A DNA stretch of 56,771 nucleotides from Pseudomonadota bacterium (GCA_027624235.1 JAQBYB010000010.1:1-56771); one strand, 5' to 3'. Positions 8,701-16,931 are shown, numbered from the stretch's first letter. The notes: generated by a model not told the origin, from the letters alone. Numbers and translations: made by a program.

Positions 8701-10241
8701 AAATGAGGGCTTTTCGGTGATCCCTGATGGCCGAATTCAGGTTGCGTCTTGTTGTCACCAGGCGCGCCAGCCAGAGCCGCCGCCGGTTTTCTCAGCGGGC
8801 CGGAGAAAACAGACTGTAGCTTGCGTGAAGCGTGCCACCGAAACATTTGCGCGACACGGAAGAACATCAGCAGGAATCCGATAACGCCGTGCTTGCCGTA
8901 CATCGGCCCCCATCGCCAGGGCGCGGCGTAAATGCGGACAAATCCCTCGTTCTGGAGTTCCACCAAATCCTTCGGCGACAATTGCCCAACCGTCGTTACG
9001 GCAGACCCGTAGCGGCGGTATTGAGAGAAGTCGTCGGTGTGCAGGGTCATGCCATTCTCGCCGTTTTTGGCGATCCGGTGAAATTCGGTTCCCGGATAGG
9101 GCACGGCAATGGCTAGATTCGCTTGTTTGACGTCTCGGTTTTCGCTCAGGAATCGCAATAGGGTGCGAACCGTTTCCTCGGTCTCTCCGGGCAGGCCGAT
9201 CATCACCGAGTTCATGGCTTCGACGTTGTATTTGTTAAGAATTCGGTTGGCGTCAACGTAGTACTTCAGCGGCACCTTTTTATTCATGGTCTTGCGCATT
9301 TCGGTATCGACGGTCTCAAGACCGAAAGACAACCGGATCAAGCCGCATTCCGCCATCCGTTTGACTTGGGAGTCACTGACCAGATTGGCCCTGGTGCTGC
9401 CTTCCCAAGTGATTTTCAGATTTTCTTCTTCGATCAGGTCGCAGATCTTGAGGATGTGCTCTTCATAGAGCGTGAGAACATCATCGACGATAAAGAAGTG
9501 CCGAATCCCGTATTTTTCCACCACCCCCTTCATTTCCGCGACCACCGATTCGGGGGAACGACGCAGGATGCGGGTGGTGTTGAGATCTTCAGACGCGCAG
9601 AAAATACACTTCCACGGGCAGCCCCGCGTGGTCTGTATCAACGTAAATGGATTCCGACCATTGAGGGTGCCCAGGAAATACTTATTGCTGTCGACAAGTT
9701 CGCGATCAGGGATGGGAAGCGCATCGAAATCTTTCGTCGCCGGCGCCGGTCCCTCAAAAACCGGTTTGCCGTCGTCTCCCCGCCAAACAACCCCTTTCAA
9801 AGACGAAAGATCCTTGCCGTTTTCAAGGCGGTTCAGAAACTCCGGCAGCGTGTTTTCAGCCTCGCCTACGAACACATAGTCAAAGCACTCTAAAAGCGCT
9901 TTTTCCTTGATAATGGTCGCGTGGGCGCCGCCGATCATGATTGGCAAATCCGGGGCGGCTTTTTTGAGGGCGGTGGCCAATTCCACCTGAACGTGGAAGA
10001 ACGGGCTATAGGACGTAAGGCCAACGATGTCGGGCTTCTTACTGAGGATTTCAGTAACCGTGTCATCGACCGACAGCTCATCAAGGGTGCCATCAACGAT
10101 GAAGGCTTGGTGGTCGTGTTGTTGGACGATGGCGCCAATCAGGGCGAGATTCATCGGCGGCCAGCTCGAATTGCGGCGCGCAAAATACCCGAAAATTCCG
10201 TAAGACTTTGTCCAGGACGGATAGACTAAACCAACCTTCAT
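8697..10241 (-). CDS. B12-binding-domain radical SAM protein
   Basis: A 514-residue protein on the minus strand. The first about 170 residues form the cobalamin-binding domain (MKVGLVYPSW, then IMIGGAHATIIKEKALLE and YVFVGEAENTLPEFL). The radical SAM core carries TTRGCPWKCIFCASEDL with the CxxxCxxC cluster motif at about residues 209-216, and later GLIRLSFGLETVD and NSVMIGLPGETEET. It resembles class B enzymes and the BchE/hopanoid-methylase relatives, but I cannot assign a substrate. The last about 40 residues are low-complexity and Pro/Gly-rich. It is convergent with the glycan run, sharing 4 bases with the GT2 gene. It is not a close copy of the radical SAM protein at 5.2-6.7 kb. Confidence 0.85.
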   Translation of the reverse strand: MKVGLVYPSWTKSYGIFGYFARRNSSWPPMNLALIGAIVQQHDHQAFIVDGTLDELSVDDTVTEILSKKPDIVGLTSYSPFFHVQVELATALKKAAPDLPIMIGGAHATIIKEKALLECFDYVFVGEAENTLPEFLNRLENGKDLSSLKGVVWRGDDGKPVFEGPAPATKDFDALPIPDRELVDSNKYFLGTLNGRNPFTLIQTTRGCPWKCIFCASEDLNTTRILRRSPESVVAEMKGVVEKYGIRHFFIVDDVLTLYEEHILKICDLIEEENLKITWEGSTRANLVSDSQVKRMAECGLIRLSFGLETVDTEMRKTMNKKVPLKYYVDANRILNKYNVEAMNSVMIGLPGETEETVRTLLRFLSENRDVKQANLAIAVPYPGTEFHRIAKNGENGMTLHTDDFSQYRRYGSAVTTVGQLSPKDLVELQNEGFVRIYAAPWRWGPMYGKHGVIGFLLMFFRVAQMFRWHASRKLQSVFSGPLRKPAAALAGAPGDNKTQPEFGHQGSPKSPHF

Positions 10242-10378
10242 GACCGAGCATATCCTCTTGGTTATTGCATTTTACATATGCCGGTCATCCGGCCTTGCAG
10301 TGGGTCTTATTCAAAAATCTAGGTGCTGAGGTAGAGGCTATCAAGCAAAACTGAAGATTTTGTTTCTTTTTTAGCGTT

Positions 10379-10648
10379 CTAAGCGGAATGAATCTCACGG
10401 TCGCGGTGGTAGGCGTCGGTAAAATCGCCGAGAATTTTGGCCGCCCCGACATCGAAATCGGCCCGCTGAATGAGCGCCTGGGTGACAAAGGCGGCAAAGG
10501 TCACGGCCTCGCCTTTGCCCCGCAACTGGAAGGCTGCGGCGAATTCCTCAAGCTCTTCGTGGGTCTTCTTCCTGGCCATCACGTTGAGCTGGCTTTTGAC
10601 CAGGCGATGTTTGCGCCGCCATTTTTTCTGGCTGGTTGAGGTGGCCAT
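10379..10648 (-). CDS. Small putative ribbon-helix-helix DNA-binding protein
   Basis: An 89-residue basic protein. A Lys/Arg-rich N-terminus (SQKKWRRKHRLVKS) is followed by a short strand (QLNVMARK), an amphipathic helix (THEELEEFAAAF) and a second helix (GEAVTFAAFVTQALIQR). That strand-helix-helix order, with a glycine-rich turn before the second helix, is like MetJ/Arc regulators, but it is not a confident family match. ATG at 10648 is chosen because AAGGAG stands 7 bases upstream; an ATG six bases earlier would be too close. The upstream region carries a consensus-like promoter with two copies of a perfect palindrome, as expected of an autoregulated repressor. The function is inferred; the real coding status is supported by the RBS and promoter. 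Confidence 0.6.
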   Translation of the reverse strand: MATSTSQKKWRRKHRLVKSQLNVMARKKTHEELEEFAAAFQLRGKGEAVTFAAFVTQALIQRADFDVGAAKILGDFTDAYHRDREIHSA

Positions 10649-10660
10649 GGGCATCTCCTT

Positions 10661-10703
10661 CTACTAGTAGAGATATGCTACTAGTAGACAAAGCCGTCGT
10701 CAA
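10661..10703 (-). promoter_or_regulatory. Promoter with twin CTACTAGTAG operators for the small regulator gene
   Basis: On the minus strand, TTGACG (10698-10703) and TAGCAT (10675-10680) are separated by exactly 17 bases, a good sigma-70 layout. The perfect palindrome CTACTAGTAG occurs at 10678-10687, overlapping the -10 element, and again at 10661-10670, over the predicted transcription start. The copies are 17 bp apart. Binding there would block the promoter. The likely ligand is the product of the gene directly downstream, which is inference. Confidence 0.6.
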
Positions 10704-10815
10704 TGCTGATGGCGAAAGCAGGAGGGGCGGAATTGCCCCTTCCCCGATTCGCGAGAGCAAATCCCGAGCGGATGGTTACATCCGCGACGACGAATTTGCG
10801 TCTAAAATAAAGGCG

Positions 10816-10857
10816 TAGAGCATTTTAGGTGAACGCAAGTGAACCGGAAATGCGCTA
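10816..10857. repeat. Inverted repeat overlapping the stop codon of the MBOAT gene
   Basis: TAGAGCATTT (10816-10825) pairs with AAATGCGCTA (10848-10857) with one mismatch, and GTGAAC occurs twice in the middle. It looks like the dispersed TAGAGCATTTT-type palindrome of alphaproteobacteria (from memory). It supplies the stop codon of the minus-strand acyltransferase gene and could fold at the 3' end of its mRNA. A smaller hairpin, GCGGATG-GTTA-CATCCGC, lies at 10768-10785. Confidence 0.55.
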
Positions 10858-12294
10858 GAATTGGAAGTAAATAAACGGGCGGTCGCTGAAATCGCCGAAG
10901 ACCAGGGTCAAGGAGATGATGAAGACAAAAAACGCTAATTGCGCGAAAACCGGGAGCCTTAAAACGATGACCGTGTCCTTTTTCCAGTCCTGGAAAATCT
11001 GAACGACGATCAAGACAGCGGTAAACGCGATAATTTTCATGCCCATGTCGGCAAGGACGGGGTTGCTGACATTGAAGTTAAAAAACAGCGATTTCGCCAT
11101 GTCCGCGACCTGGCCCATGGAGTTGGCGCGGAAAATCAGCCAGCCGCCGCAGGCCAAATGGTAGGTGAGCAGAATTTGCACATACGGGTTGAGTTTGTCC
11201 CACCCCTTGCGGACATAATAATACCCCCAGATCATGAAGGCGTGATAGAGCCCGAAGATACCGAAGGTCCAGGCCGCCCCATGCCAAAACCCAAGCATGT
11301 ATTCGGTGACCAACAAGGTGCCGAAGAAGGCGATGGCGTGCCGGACCTTGATCGGGAACGTCCGCACCCACTTAAGGTGTTCGATATACAGGTAGAACGG
11401 CGTGAACACGTAGTCCCGAAACCAGCTCGACAGCGAAATATGCCAACGCCGCCAGAAATCCCCGATGTTTCTAGCGAAGTACGGCCGCCGAAAATTTTCC
11501 ATCAGGGTGATGCCCATGGATTGGGCCAAGCCGATGGCCATGAACGAATAGCCGGCGAAATCGCAATAAATTTGAAAGCTGAAGGCATAGACCGCCAACA
11601 AGACCTTGCCGCCTTCGTAATCGCCCGTGGCGGCGAATACCGGATCGACGATCGCCGCCATGTTGTCGGCGATGAAGACCTTCAGAAACAGCCCCCAGAT
11701 GAAGAAATAGACGGCGCGCTGCATCATCGCCGCATTAATGATGCGGGGCTTAAGGATTTGAGGCAACAAGCGGGTTCCGCGCTCGATGGGGCCGGCGATC
11801 AACTGCGGGAAGAAGGAGACATACAGGGCAAAATCGAAAAAGTTCTCCGCCGCATCGACCTTGCGACGGTAAACGTCGATGGTGTAGCTCATGGTCTGGA
11901 AGGTATAAAACGAGATGCCGATGGGCAGCGCCACGTTCAGGAAATATGGCTGCACACTCAGCCCGAATGCGCCCATCAGGCCTTGAAACTCGGTGGCAAA
12001 GAAATCGTAGTACTTAAAGACGCCCAACAGGCTCAGGTTGACCAGGACGCTGATGAAGACGAACAGCTTGCGGCGCGCCGCCTTTTCATCCTCGGTTCGC
12101 GACAGCCCGATGCCGCAGAAATAGTCGGTCACTGTCGAAACCAGCAACAGTGAGATATACCGCCAATCCCAGGCGCCATAGAACACATAACTGGCGAGGA
12201 GCAGCATGCGGTTCTGCACCGTGTGCGGCAGCACATGATAGAGGCCGAATACGATCGGAAAGAAAATCGCGAATTGGAGGGAGTGAAAAAGCAA
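10855..12294 (-). CDS. MBOAT-family membrane-bound O-acyltransferase (AlgI/DltB-like)
   Basis: A 479-residue polytopic inner-membrane protein with about ten or more hydrophobic helices. Family marks are PIGISFYTFQTMSYTIDVYRR, FFPQLIAGPIERG, GDFWRRWHISLSSWFRDYVF and the catalytic-His segment FWHGAAWTFGIFGLYHA near residue 335. AlgI and DltB relatives move acyl groups across the membrane onto extracytoplasmic polymers. TTG at 12294 is the start, with GAGGA 6 bases upstream and MLFHSLQFAIFFP as the usual AlgI-like N-terminus. It ends a three-gene minus-strand cassette after a carrier protein and a methyltransferase, which suggests the acyl or aminoacyl group is delivered on the neighbouring carrier. 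No AlgJ/AlgX- or DltD-like partner is present in the window. Confidence 0.9.
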   Translation of the reverse strand: MLFHSLQFAIFFPIVFGLYHVLPHTVQNRMLLLASYVFYGAWDWRYISLLLVSTVTDYFCGIGLSRTEDEKAARRKLFVFISVLVNLSLLGVFKYYDFFATEFQGLMGAFGLSVQPYFLNVALPIGISFYTFQTMSYTIDVYRRKVDAAENFFDFALYVSFFPQLIAGPIERGTRLLPQILKPRIINAAMMQRAVYFFIWGLFLKVFIADNMAAIVDPVFAATGDYEGGKVLLAVYAFSFQIYCDFAGYSFMAIGLAQSMGITLMENFRRPYFARNIGDFWRRWHISLSSWFRDYVFTPFYLYIEHLKWVRTFPIKVRHAIAFFGTLLVTEYMLGFWHGAAWTFGIFGLYHAFMIWGYYYVRKGWDKLNPYVQILLTYHLACGGWLIFRANSMGQVADMAKSLFFNFNVSNPVLADMGMKIIAFTAVLIVVQIFQDWKKDTVIVLRLPVFAQLAFFVFIISLTLVFGDFSDRPFIYFQF

Positions 12295-12334
12295 GGGGTA
12301 TCCTCAACATCAAGGAACTGGGTAAAGCAGCGGC

Positions 12335-12565
12335 TTAACTGCTCTTGTTCACCACCAGATCGGCAAGGCTGTTGAGCGAGGTAAACGCGTCGAAATCCAG
12401 CTCGTCCATGTCGAGGGAAATATTAAATTGTTCGTCGATGAAGGTGATGACCATCATCATCATGAAGGAATCGATATCCAGTTCCTGATCATCGGACCCG
12501 ATGGTGGTCTTGGTTTCGGATTCGATCAGCTCTTTCAGCTTGGTGGTGACGTCGGTGCGTTCCAT
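12335..12565 (-). CDS. Acyl carrier protein-like phosphopantetheine protein
   Basis: A 76-residue acidic four-helix carrier protein. The attachment serine lies in the motif DIDSF at about residues 30-34, in place of the common DSL. Helix II reads FMMMMVITFIDEQF; four consecutive methionines replace the usual Leu/Val and acidic mix of fatty-acid ACP. The C-terminus LDFDAFTSLNSLADLVV is normal for the fold. The start has AAAGGATG 8 bases upstream. The position between a methyltransferase and an MBOAT acyltransferase suggests a dedicated carrier for a membrane acylation pathway, comparable in logic to DltC with DltB. No adenylating enzyme (DltA type) is nearby, so how it is loaded is not visible. 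Confidence 0.85.
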   Translation of the reverse strand: MERTDVTTKLKELIESETKTTIGSDDQELDIDSFMMMMVITFIDEQFNISLDMDELDFDAFTSLNSLADLVVNKSS

Positions 12566-12583
12566 GGTCCAAACATCCTTTGG

Positions 12584-13408
12584 TTATTTGCCTTTAATGG
12601 AGATATTGAGATACGCGGAGTCGAAGGGGATTCCTTCGTCCGTATTGATTTTTTCCAACTCGACACGAAGATCTTCGATAAATTGCTCTTTATCCACGAC
12701 CTCGGCAATGACCGGCGCCGAGCGGGCCTTCCACCACTTCAAGTGTTCATCGAAGGTGCCGAAGATGACGCTCCGGTGTTGGCTGACATCAATTTTAAAA
12801 CCGTCGTGAAAGGCGGCGAAGGCCTCAATGACCTGTGGCTCGTTGACGCGCTGCACCAGTGTCGCCGTGCGCATGATCTGGGCAAAGGTCAGGTGTTTTT
12901 TCTGTGCCGCGACAATCTGTTTTTTGAAATTGTGGCCGTCGTCGCGGGCAATCATCAGAATATCGACGCTGCCGCCGGGCTTGAGCACCCGGTGCATTTC
13001 CACGGCCGCGGCCTCCAGGTCCAGGACCCAGTGCAGCGCCAGGGTCGAGGTGATTTTATCGACGGATTGATCGGCAAGCGGGATCGTCTCGAACGATCCT
13101 TCATGGAACGAATACATCGGATCGCCGGCATATTTCTTGCGCGCCAGATCGAGCATACCGACGGCGGGTTCGACCCCTACCCCTTCCATGCCCTGGTCCT
13201 TGAACAGCGATTGAAGTTCGTCGAAGACGAAACCGGTGCCGCAGCCCATGTCCAGGATGGTGTGGTCCGTGGCCGCGAATTCGATCTGGCGAATAAATTT
13301 AACGGTGATATCGCCGTACAGAAAATTCTTGTTCATCGGGTCTTCGTAGGCTTCGGAGCCGCGCTCTGAATATGAAGAAACCGTACTTTCGTTAACGCTT
13401 TTGGTCAT
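12584..13408 (-). CDS. Class I SAM-dependent methyltransferase (BioC-like fold)
   Basis: A 274-residue methyltransferase. Motif I is HTILDMGCGTGFVFDEL at about residues 51-67, followed by GVEPAVGMLDLARKK, then SVDKITSTLALHWVLDLEAA and MHRVLKPGGSVDILM. That arrangement resembles BioC, which methylates the carboxyl of malonyl-ACP, and related enzymes. The gene is 18 bases upstream of the carrier-protein gene, so a carrier-bound substrate is an attractive possibility, but this is inference. A role in biotin synthesis is not supported, since no bio genes are here. The intergenic stretch 13409-13602 upstream holds only small hairpins (such as GGGGAAAACCCC) and presumably the promoter of the cassette. 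Confidence 0.8.
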   Translation of the reverse strand: MTKSVNESTVSSYSERGSEAYEDPMNKNFLYGDITVKFIRQIEFAATDHTILDMGCGTGFVFDELQSLFKDQGMEGVGVEPAVGMLDLARKKYAGDPMYSFHEGSFETIPLADQSVDKITSTLALHWVLDLEAAAVEMHRVLKPGGSVDILMIARDDGHNFKKQIVAAQKKHLTFAQIMRTATLVQRVNEPQVIEAFAAFHDGFKIDVSQHRSVIFGTFDEHLKWWKARSAPVIAEVVDKEQFIEDLRVELEKINTDEGIPFDSAYLNISIKGK

Positions 13409-13602
13409 GATATTGGTTCGTGCGCCCTCTAGGCTGGATATTTAATTCAGGGGAAAACCCCTTACGATGGGACGCATATTAGGGGGATGGAGCAGAAATA
13501 AAAGGGTGAAATTCCCCTATGCTCATACGGTCTTTTCCACGGAGCCATTCAGGGATCAAAAGCGTCTGGGCAGGAAAGCCGCACCGTCAAAATATCCAGG
13601 CG

Positions 13603-14970
13603 TTACGGGGCCCGGCGTTGTTCGAATCGGGCCAAGTCGGCTTCGTCGATCCGCAATTTCAGGTGGACGGCGTCGTCCTCGTCCCGGCGCTCAATCACAA
13701 CGCCGTGGTCATAGAGCCAAGCCAGAGAGGCGCCATCATCATGGGGCAGTGCGATCTCGACGGTCCGGTAATTTTCGGTGATCCGTTTTTCGATTGCGGC
13801 GGTCAGGGTTTCACACCCGTCTCCCGTCGCCGCCGATAATAGCACAACGGGCGTGTTGCTGCGCGTCACCAGATTGGCAAGCGCTGCCTTGTCCGCCGGT
13901 TCCAGCAGGTCGGCCTTGTTGAAAACTTCGATCAGCGTGTCTTCAAACGTATCGCTGAAACCCAGTTGCCGAAGCACTGCCAGGACATCGGATTTTTGCG
14001 CCTCCCGGTCGGCGTGGGCGGCATCGCGGACATGGACAATGACATCCGCCTCGATGACCTCTTCCAGGGTCGCCTGAAAGGCACTGACCAGCTCGTGCGG
14101 AAGCTGCGATATAAAGCCGACCGTATCGGACAGGATCACCTTTTGTCCCGACGGCGTTTCAATCCTGCGCATGGTCGGGTCCAACGTCGCGAACAGCTGG
14201 TCCTCGACTTTGACGTTGGCCTTGGTCAAGCGGTTAAACAGGGTCGATTTGCCGGTGTTGGTGTAGCCGACAAGGGCAACCACCGGGTACGGAACCTGCT
14301 TGCGCGCCTTACGGTGCAATTGGCGTGTGCGCTTGACGTCTTTGAGTTCCTTTTCCAGTTGGCTGATCCGCCGATCGATTTGGCGGCGATCGGTTTCGAT
14401 CTGGGTTTCACCAGGGCCGCCCATAAAACCGGCGCCGCCACGTTGACGTTCGAGATGGGTCCAGCTTCTGACCAAGCGGCTTCTTTGGTACCCCAGGGCC
14501 GCCAATTCGACCTGTAACCGACCTTCGCGGGTTCGGGCGCGTTCGCCAAAGATTTCCAGAATCAATCCGGTGCGGTCAATGACCTTACATTCCCAGGCCC
14601 GTTCCAGATTGCGTTGCTGTACCGGCGTCAGCGGCGCATCGACGATGGCCAGGGTGATTTCTCCCTGGCTTTCCGATGACCCGGATTCGGCGTGGATAAG
14701 ATGGCCGATACGCTCGACGGTGCCGGTGCCTAAAAGTGTTGCCGGTCGGGGCCTGTCCAATGGCACGATTTCGGCATGGGCGACGACAAGGTTAATGGCA
14801 TGCGCCAAGCCGACCGCTTCAGCCAGGAGTTGCTCCTCCCGTCCGATTCTTGAAGTTGACGCCTGGGCGGTTGATTTCAGGCGCGGGTGCACAACCACGC
14901 AACGCTCCCCCTTCCAAGCGGCCGGATTGCCGTTGGAAGGTTGAGCGTCAGGTTTATCGAACCCGGTCAA
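13603..14970 (-). CDS. hflX: GTPase HflX
   Basis: A 455-residue GTPase. The N-terminal HflX domain has the signature ETQIETDRRQIDRRISQLEKEL after GGAGFMGGPG, and the G domain carries G1 GYTNTGKSTLFNRL, G3 DTVGF and G4 NKAD. HflX binds ribosomes and splits or rescues stalled 70S particles, and is usually encoded next to hfq, as here. The reading frame opens with TTG at 14970, 12 bases after hfq; there is no early ATG, and a GTG about 24 codons in is an alternative start. The C-terminal about 60 residues are the usual variable alphaproteobacterial extension. The two genes are surely co-transcribed. Confidence 0.96.
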   Translation of the reverse strand: MTGFDKPDAQPSNGNPAAWKGERCVVVHPRLKSTAQASTSRIGREEQLLAEAVGLAHAINLVVAHAEIVPLDRPRPATLLGTGTVERIGHLIHAESGSSESQGEITLAIVDAPLTPVQQRNLERAWECKVIDRTGLILEIFGERARTREGRLQVELAALGYQRSRLVRSWTHLERQRGGAGFMGGPGETQIETDRRQIDRRISQLEKELKDVKRTRQLHRKARKQVPYPVVALVGYTNTGKSTLFNRLTKANVKVEDQLFATLDPTMRRIETPSGQKVILSDTVGFISQLPHELVSAFQATLEEVIEADVIVHVRDAAHADREAQKSDVLAVLRQLGFSDTFEDTLIEVFNKADLLEPADKAALANLVTRSNTPVVLLSAATGDGCETLTAAIEKRITENYRTVEIALPHDDGASLAWLYDHGVVIERRDEDDAVHLKLRIDEADLARFEQRRAP

Positions 14971-14982
14971 AGGACTGATCGA

Positions 14983-15255
14983 TTAAGCCTCTGCCTCAGC
15001 CTCAGGATCAAGGTCCAAGTCTTTTTCCGGCTCAAACAACTGGACCGGCACCGATGGCATGACCGTTGAAATGGCATGTTTGTATACCAACTGAGTGTGC
15101 CCATCCCGGCGCAACAGCACCGAAAAGTTATCAAACCAAGTAGCAATTCCTTGAAGTTTCACCCCATTGACCAGAAAAATGGTCACCGGTATTTTATTTT
15201 TTCGGATGTGATTGAGAAAAACATCTTGCACGTTTTGCGATTTTTCGGACGACAT
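14983..15255 (-). CDS. hfq: RNA chaperone Hfq
   Basis: A 90-residue Sm-like protein that forms hexamers and pairs small RNAs with mRNAs. Sm1 motif residues are seen in [20 protein letters not shown] and Sm2 in [11 protein letters not shown]. The C-terminal tail is short and strikingly acidic ([16 protein letters not shown]), as in several alphaproteobacteria. ATG at 15255 is chosen because AGGGGGTGA lies about 7 bases upstream; a GTG three codons earlier would sit in that site. The 136-bp AT-rich stretch upstream (15256-15391) probably contains the gene's own promoter. Hfq is relevant to the candidate small RNA at 29.0 kb. Confidence 0.97.
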   Translation of the reverse strand: MSSEKSQNVQDVFLNHIRKNKIPVTIFLVNGVKLQGIATWFDNFSVLLRRDGHTQLVYKHAISTVMPSVPVQLFEPEKDLDLDPEAEAEA

Positions 15256-15391
15256 GGCCGTCACCCCCTTTTATTTTTACCCGATCAGCATAGTATAGGC
15301 TGCGAGTTTCTCCCTATTATCAACAACTTAAGGTTATATCCCCTAATCCTTCCGGAGACTCTTTATCGAGCCTCTGGAAGTGAAAATAATC

Positions 15392-16048
15392 TTACATGGT
15401 ATAAATATATTTGCAAAGTGCCTCGCAGTTCGGGAAGTGCCTGGCCGGGGGGTGGGCATCCAATTCGCCGGGCTCGGGGGGCTGTTCGCGGATCAGGACG
15501 GCCATGCAACCGGCATTGTGTGCGCATTCAAGGTCAATGTCGGCGTCGCCGACGAACCAGACGTCCGGGCCTTTTTTGATGCCACTTGGCGCCAGCGCTA
15601 AATCGACCACGTCAGGCGCGGGCTTGTCGTTTTCGGCGTCCAGCGCACCGACCAAGACGCCGAAATATTGGTCCCAGCCGAGGTGCTTGGATTCTTGGCG
15701 CAGAAAATCACCCTTCTTGTTGCTGACGACGCCTAAATGGATGCCGGCATCGACGAGGGATTTTAACATCTCTTCGGCGCCGGGTAGTGGCTGTAACTGT
15801 TTTACATGAATCGCGGCATAGCGTTCGTAAAACACATCCCCGGCCTGACGCCACTGATCGCCAAAAAGCTCGGGAAAGCTATCGCGCATGGATTTGCGAA
15901 CACGCGCCTTGGCCTCGTCCATCGTCCAAGCCGTTAGATCAAAGGCTTCGAGGGTGACGTTAAGGGCATCGAGAATGGTCGGCCAACTGTCAACCAGGGT
16001 GTTATCCCAATCAAACAGGATGGCGCGCGGTTTAGCGTTCAGGGACAT
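15392..16048 (-). CDS. HAD-family hydrolase, phosphoglycolate-phosphatase-like
   Basis: A 218-residue HAD phosphatase. Motif I is LFDWDNTLVDSW (nucleophile Asp and acid/base Asp), motif II is VVSNK, the conserved Lys is in NDKPAPDVV and motif IV is WFVGDADIDLECA. A helical cap lies between motifs I and II. The family includes Gph and pyrophosphatase PpaX; the substrate cannot be fixed from sequence. ATG at 16048 overlaps the stop of the aminotransferase gene by one base (TGATG), so the two are translationally coupled. A conserved place in the ntr-hfq string suggests a housekeeping clean-up role, which is inference. Confidence 0.87.
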   Translation of the reverse strand: MSLNAKPRAILFDWDNTLVDSWPTILDALNVTLEAFDLTAWTMDEAKARVRKSMRDSFPELFGDQWRQAGDVFYERYAAIHVKQLQPLPGAEEMLKSLVDAGIHLGVVSNKKGDFLRQESKHLGWDQYFGVLVGALDAENDKPAPDVVDLALAPSGIKKGPDVWFVGDADIDLECAHNAGCMAVLIREQPPEPGELDAHPPARHFPNCEALCKYIYTM

Positions 16049-16929
16049 CAATTCCAGGTGTTCGTGTTTTGGGGGCCGCCCTTGGCTTCGATGAAATCGA
16101 CATAAAGGTCGAGCATCCTGGTCGTCAGTTCCCCGACATGGCCGTTGCCGACGGATTGGCCGTCGATATTGGTGACCGCTTTGACGTGCGAGGTCGAACT
16201 GGTGATGAAGGCTTCCTTGGCCTGCATTGCCTCTTCCACGGAAAACGGCCGTTCGGAGAATCCAATCCCCGCCTCCGCCGCGGCCTCCAGCACCGAAAGG
16301 CGGGTAATCCCGTTGAGGATGGCGTGCGCGGCATTGTGGGTGACCAACTCACCGTCTTTGGTGACGATCCAGGCATTCGACGATGTCCCTTCGGTGACCA
16401 TCCCATCATCGTTGACCATCCAGGCTTCGTACGCGCCAGCTTCACGCGCTTGTTGCTTGCCCAGGATGTTGGGCAGCAGGGACACTGATTTGATGTCATG
16501 GCGCGTCCATCTGATATCGGGGATGGTGATGACGCCGACGCCTTGGCGTAGTTGCGCCTTGTCCAGCGGTGGCAACCGGCGGGCGGTGACGACCAGGGCG
16601 CTTTCGGTATCGGCGGGGAAAGGATGGTCGCGGCGGGCGACGCCGCGGGTAATTTGTAAATAGACCAGCCCGTCCCGGACCCGGTTGCGGCGTGCGACTT
16701 CACCGATAATGACGCCGAGCGCGCGTTGAGACACCGGCCAGTCGATACGGAGTTCGGTGAGCGAATGCGCCAAACGGTTCAGATGGCCCTGTTCCCCGAT
16801 TAAGCGGCCCTGGTGAAGGGCGAAGACCTCATAAACGCCGTCGGCGAACTGATAGCCCCGATCCTCGATATGAACGGCGGCGTCCTGGTGCGGCACGTAT
16901 TGGCCGTTGACGTAGGCGATGCGTGACAT
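16048..16929 (-). CDS. dat: D-amino-acid/branched-chain-like aminotransferase, PLP fold type IV
   Basis: A 293-residue enzyme of the class IV aminotransferases. It opens with IAYVNGQYVPHQDAAVHIEDRGYQFADGVYEV, which includes the conserved EDRG/FADGVYE block. The Schiff-base lysine is in RHDIKSVSLLPN, and the phosphate-binding EGTSSNAWIV follows. This best matches D-alanine aminotransferase (Dat), which makes D-glutamate or D-alanine; aminodeoxychorismate lyase is the main alternative, but the length and motifs favour Dat. It lies 2 bases after trkA and is coupled to the HAD gene. The same neighbour order is common in alphaproteobacteria. Confidence 0.85.
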   Translation of the reverse strand: MSRIAYVNGQYVPHQDAAVHIEDRGYQFADGVYEVFALHQGRLIGEQGHLNRLAHSLTELRIDWPVSQRALGVIIGEVARRNRVRDGLVYLQITRGVARRDHPFPADTESALVVTARRLPPLDKAQLRQGVGVITIPDIRWTRHDIKSVSLLPNILGKQQAREAGAYEAWMVNDDGMVTEGTSSNAWIVTKDGELVTHNAAHAILNGITRLSVLEAAAEAGIGFSERPFSVEEAMQAKEAFITSSTSHVKAVTNIDGQSVGNGHVGELTTRMLDLYVDFIEAKGGPQNTNTWN

Positions 16930-16931
16930 TT

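Noticed and set aside
11158-12153. 331-codon plus-strand frame opposite the MBOAT gene
   Set aside because: The minus strand encodes a clear MBOAT enzyme with conserved His motifs; the plus frame is hydrophilic, repetitive and unlike any protein.
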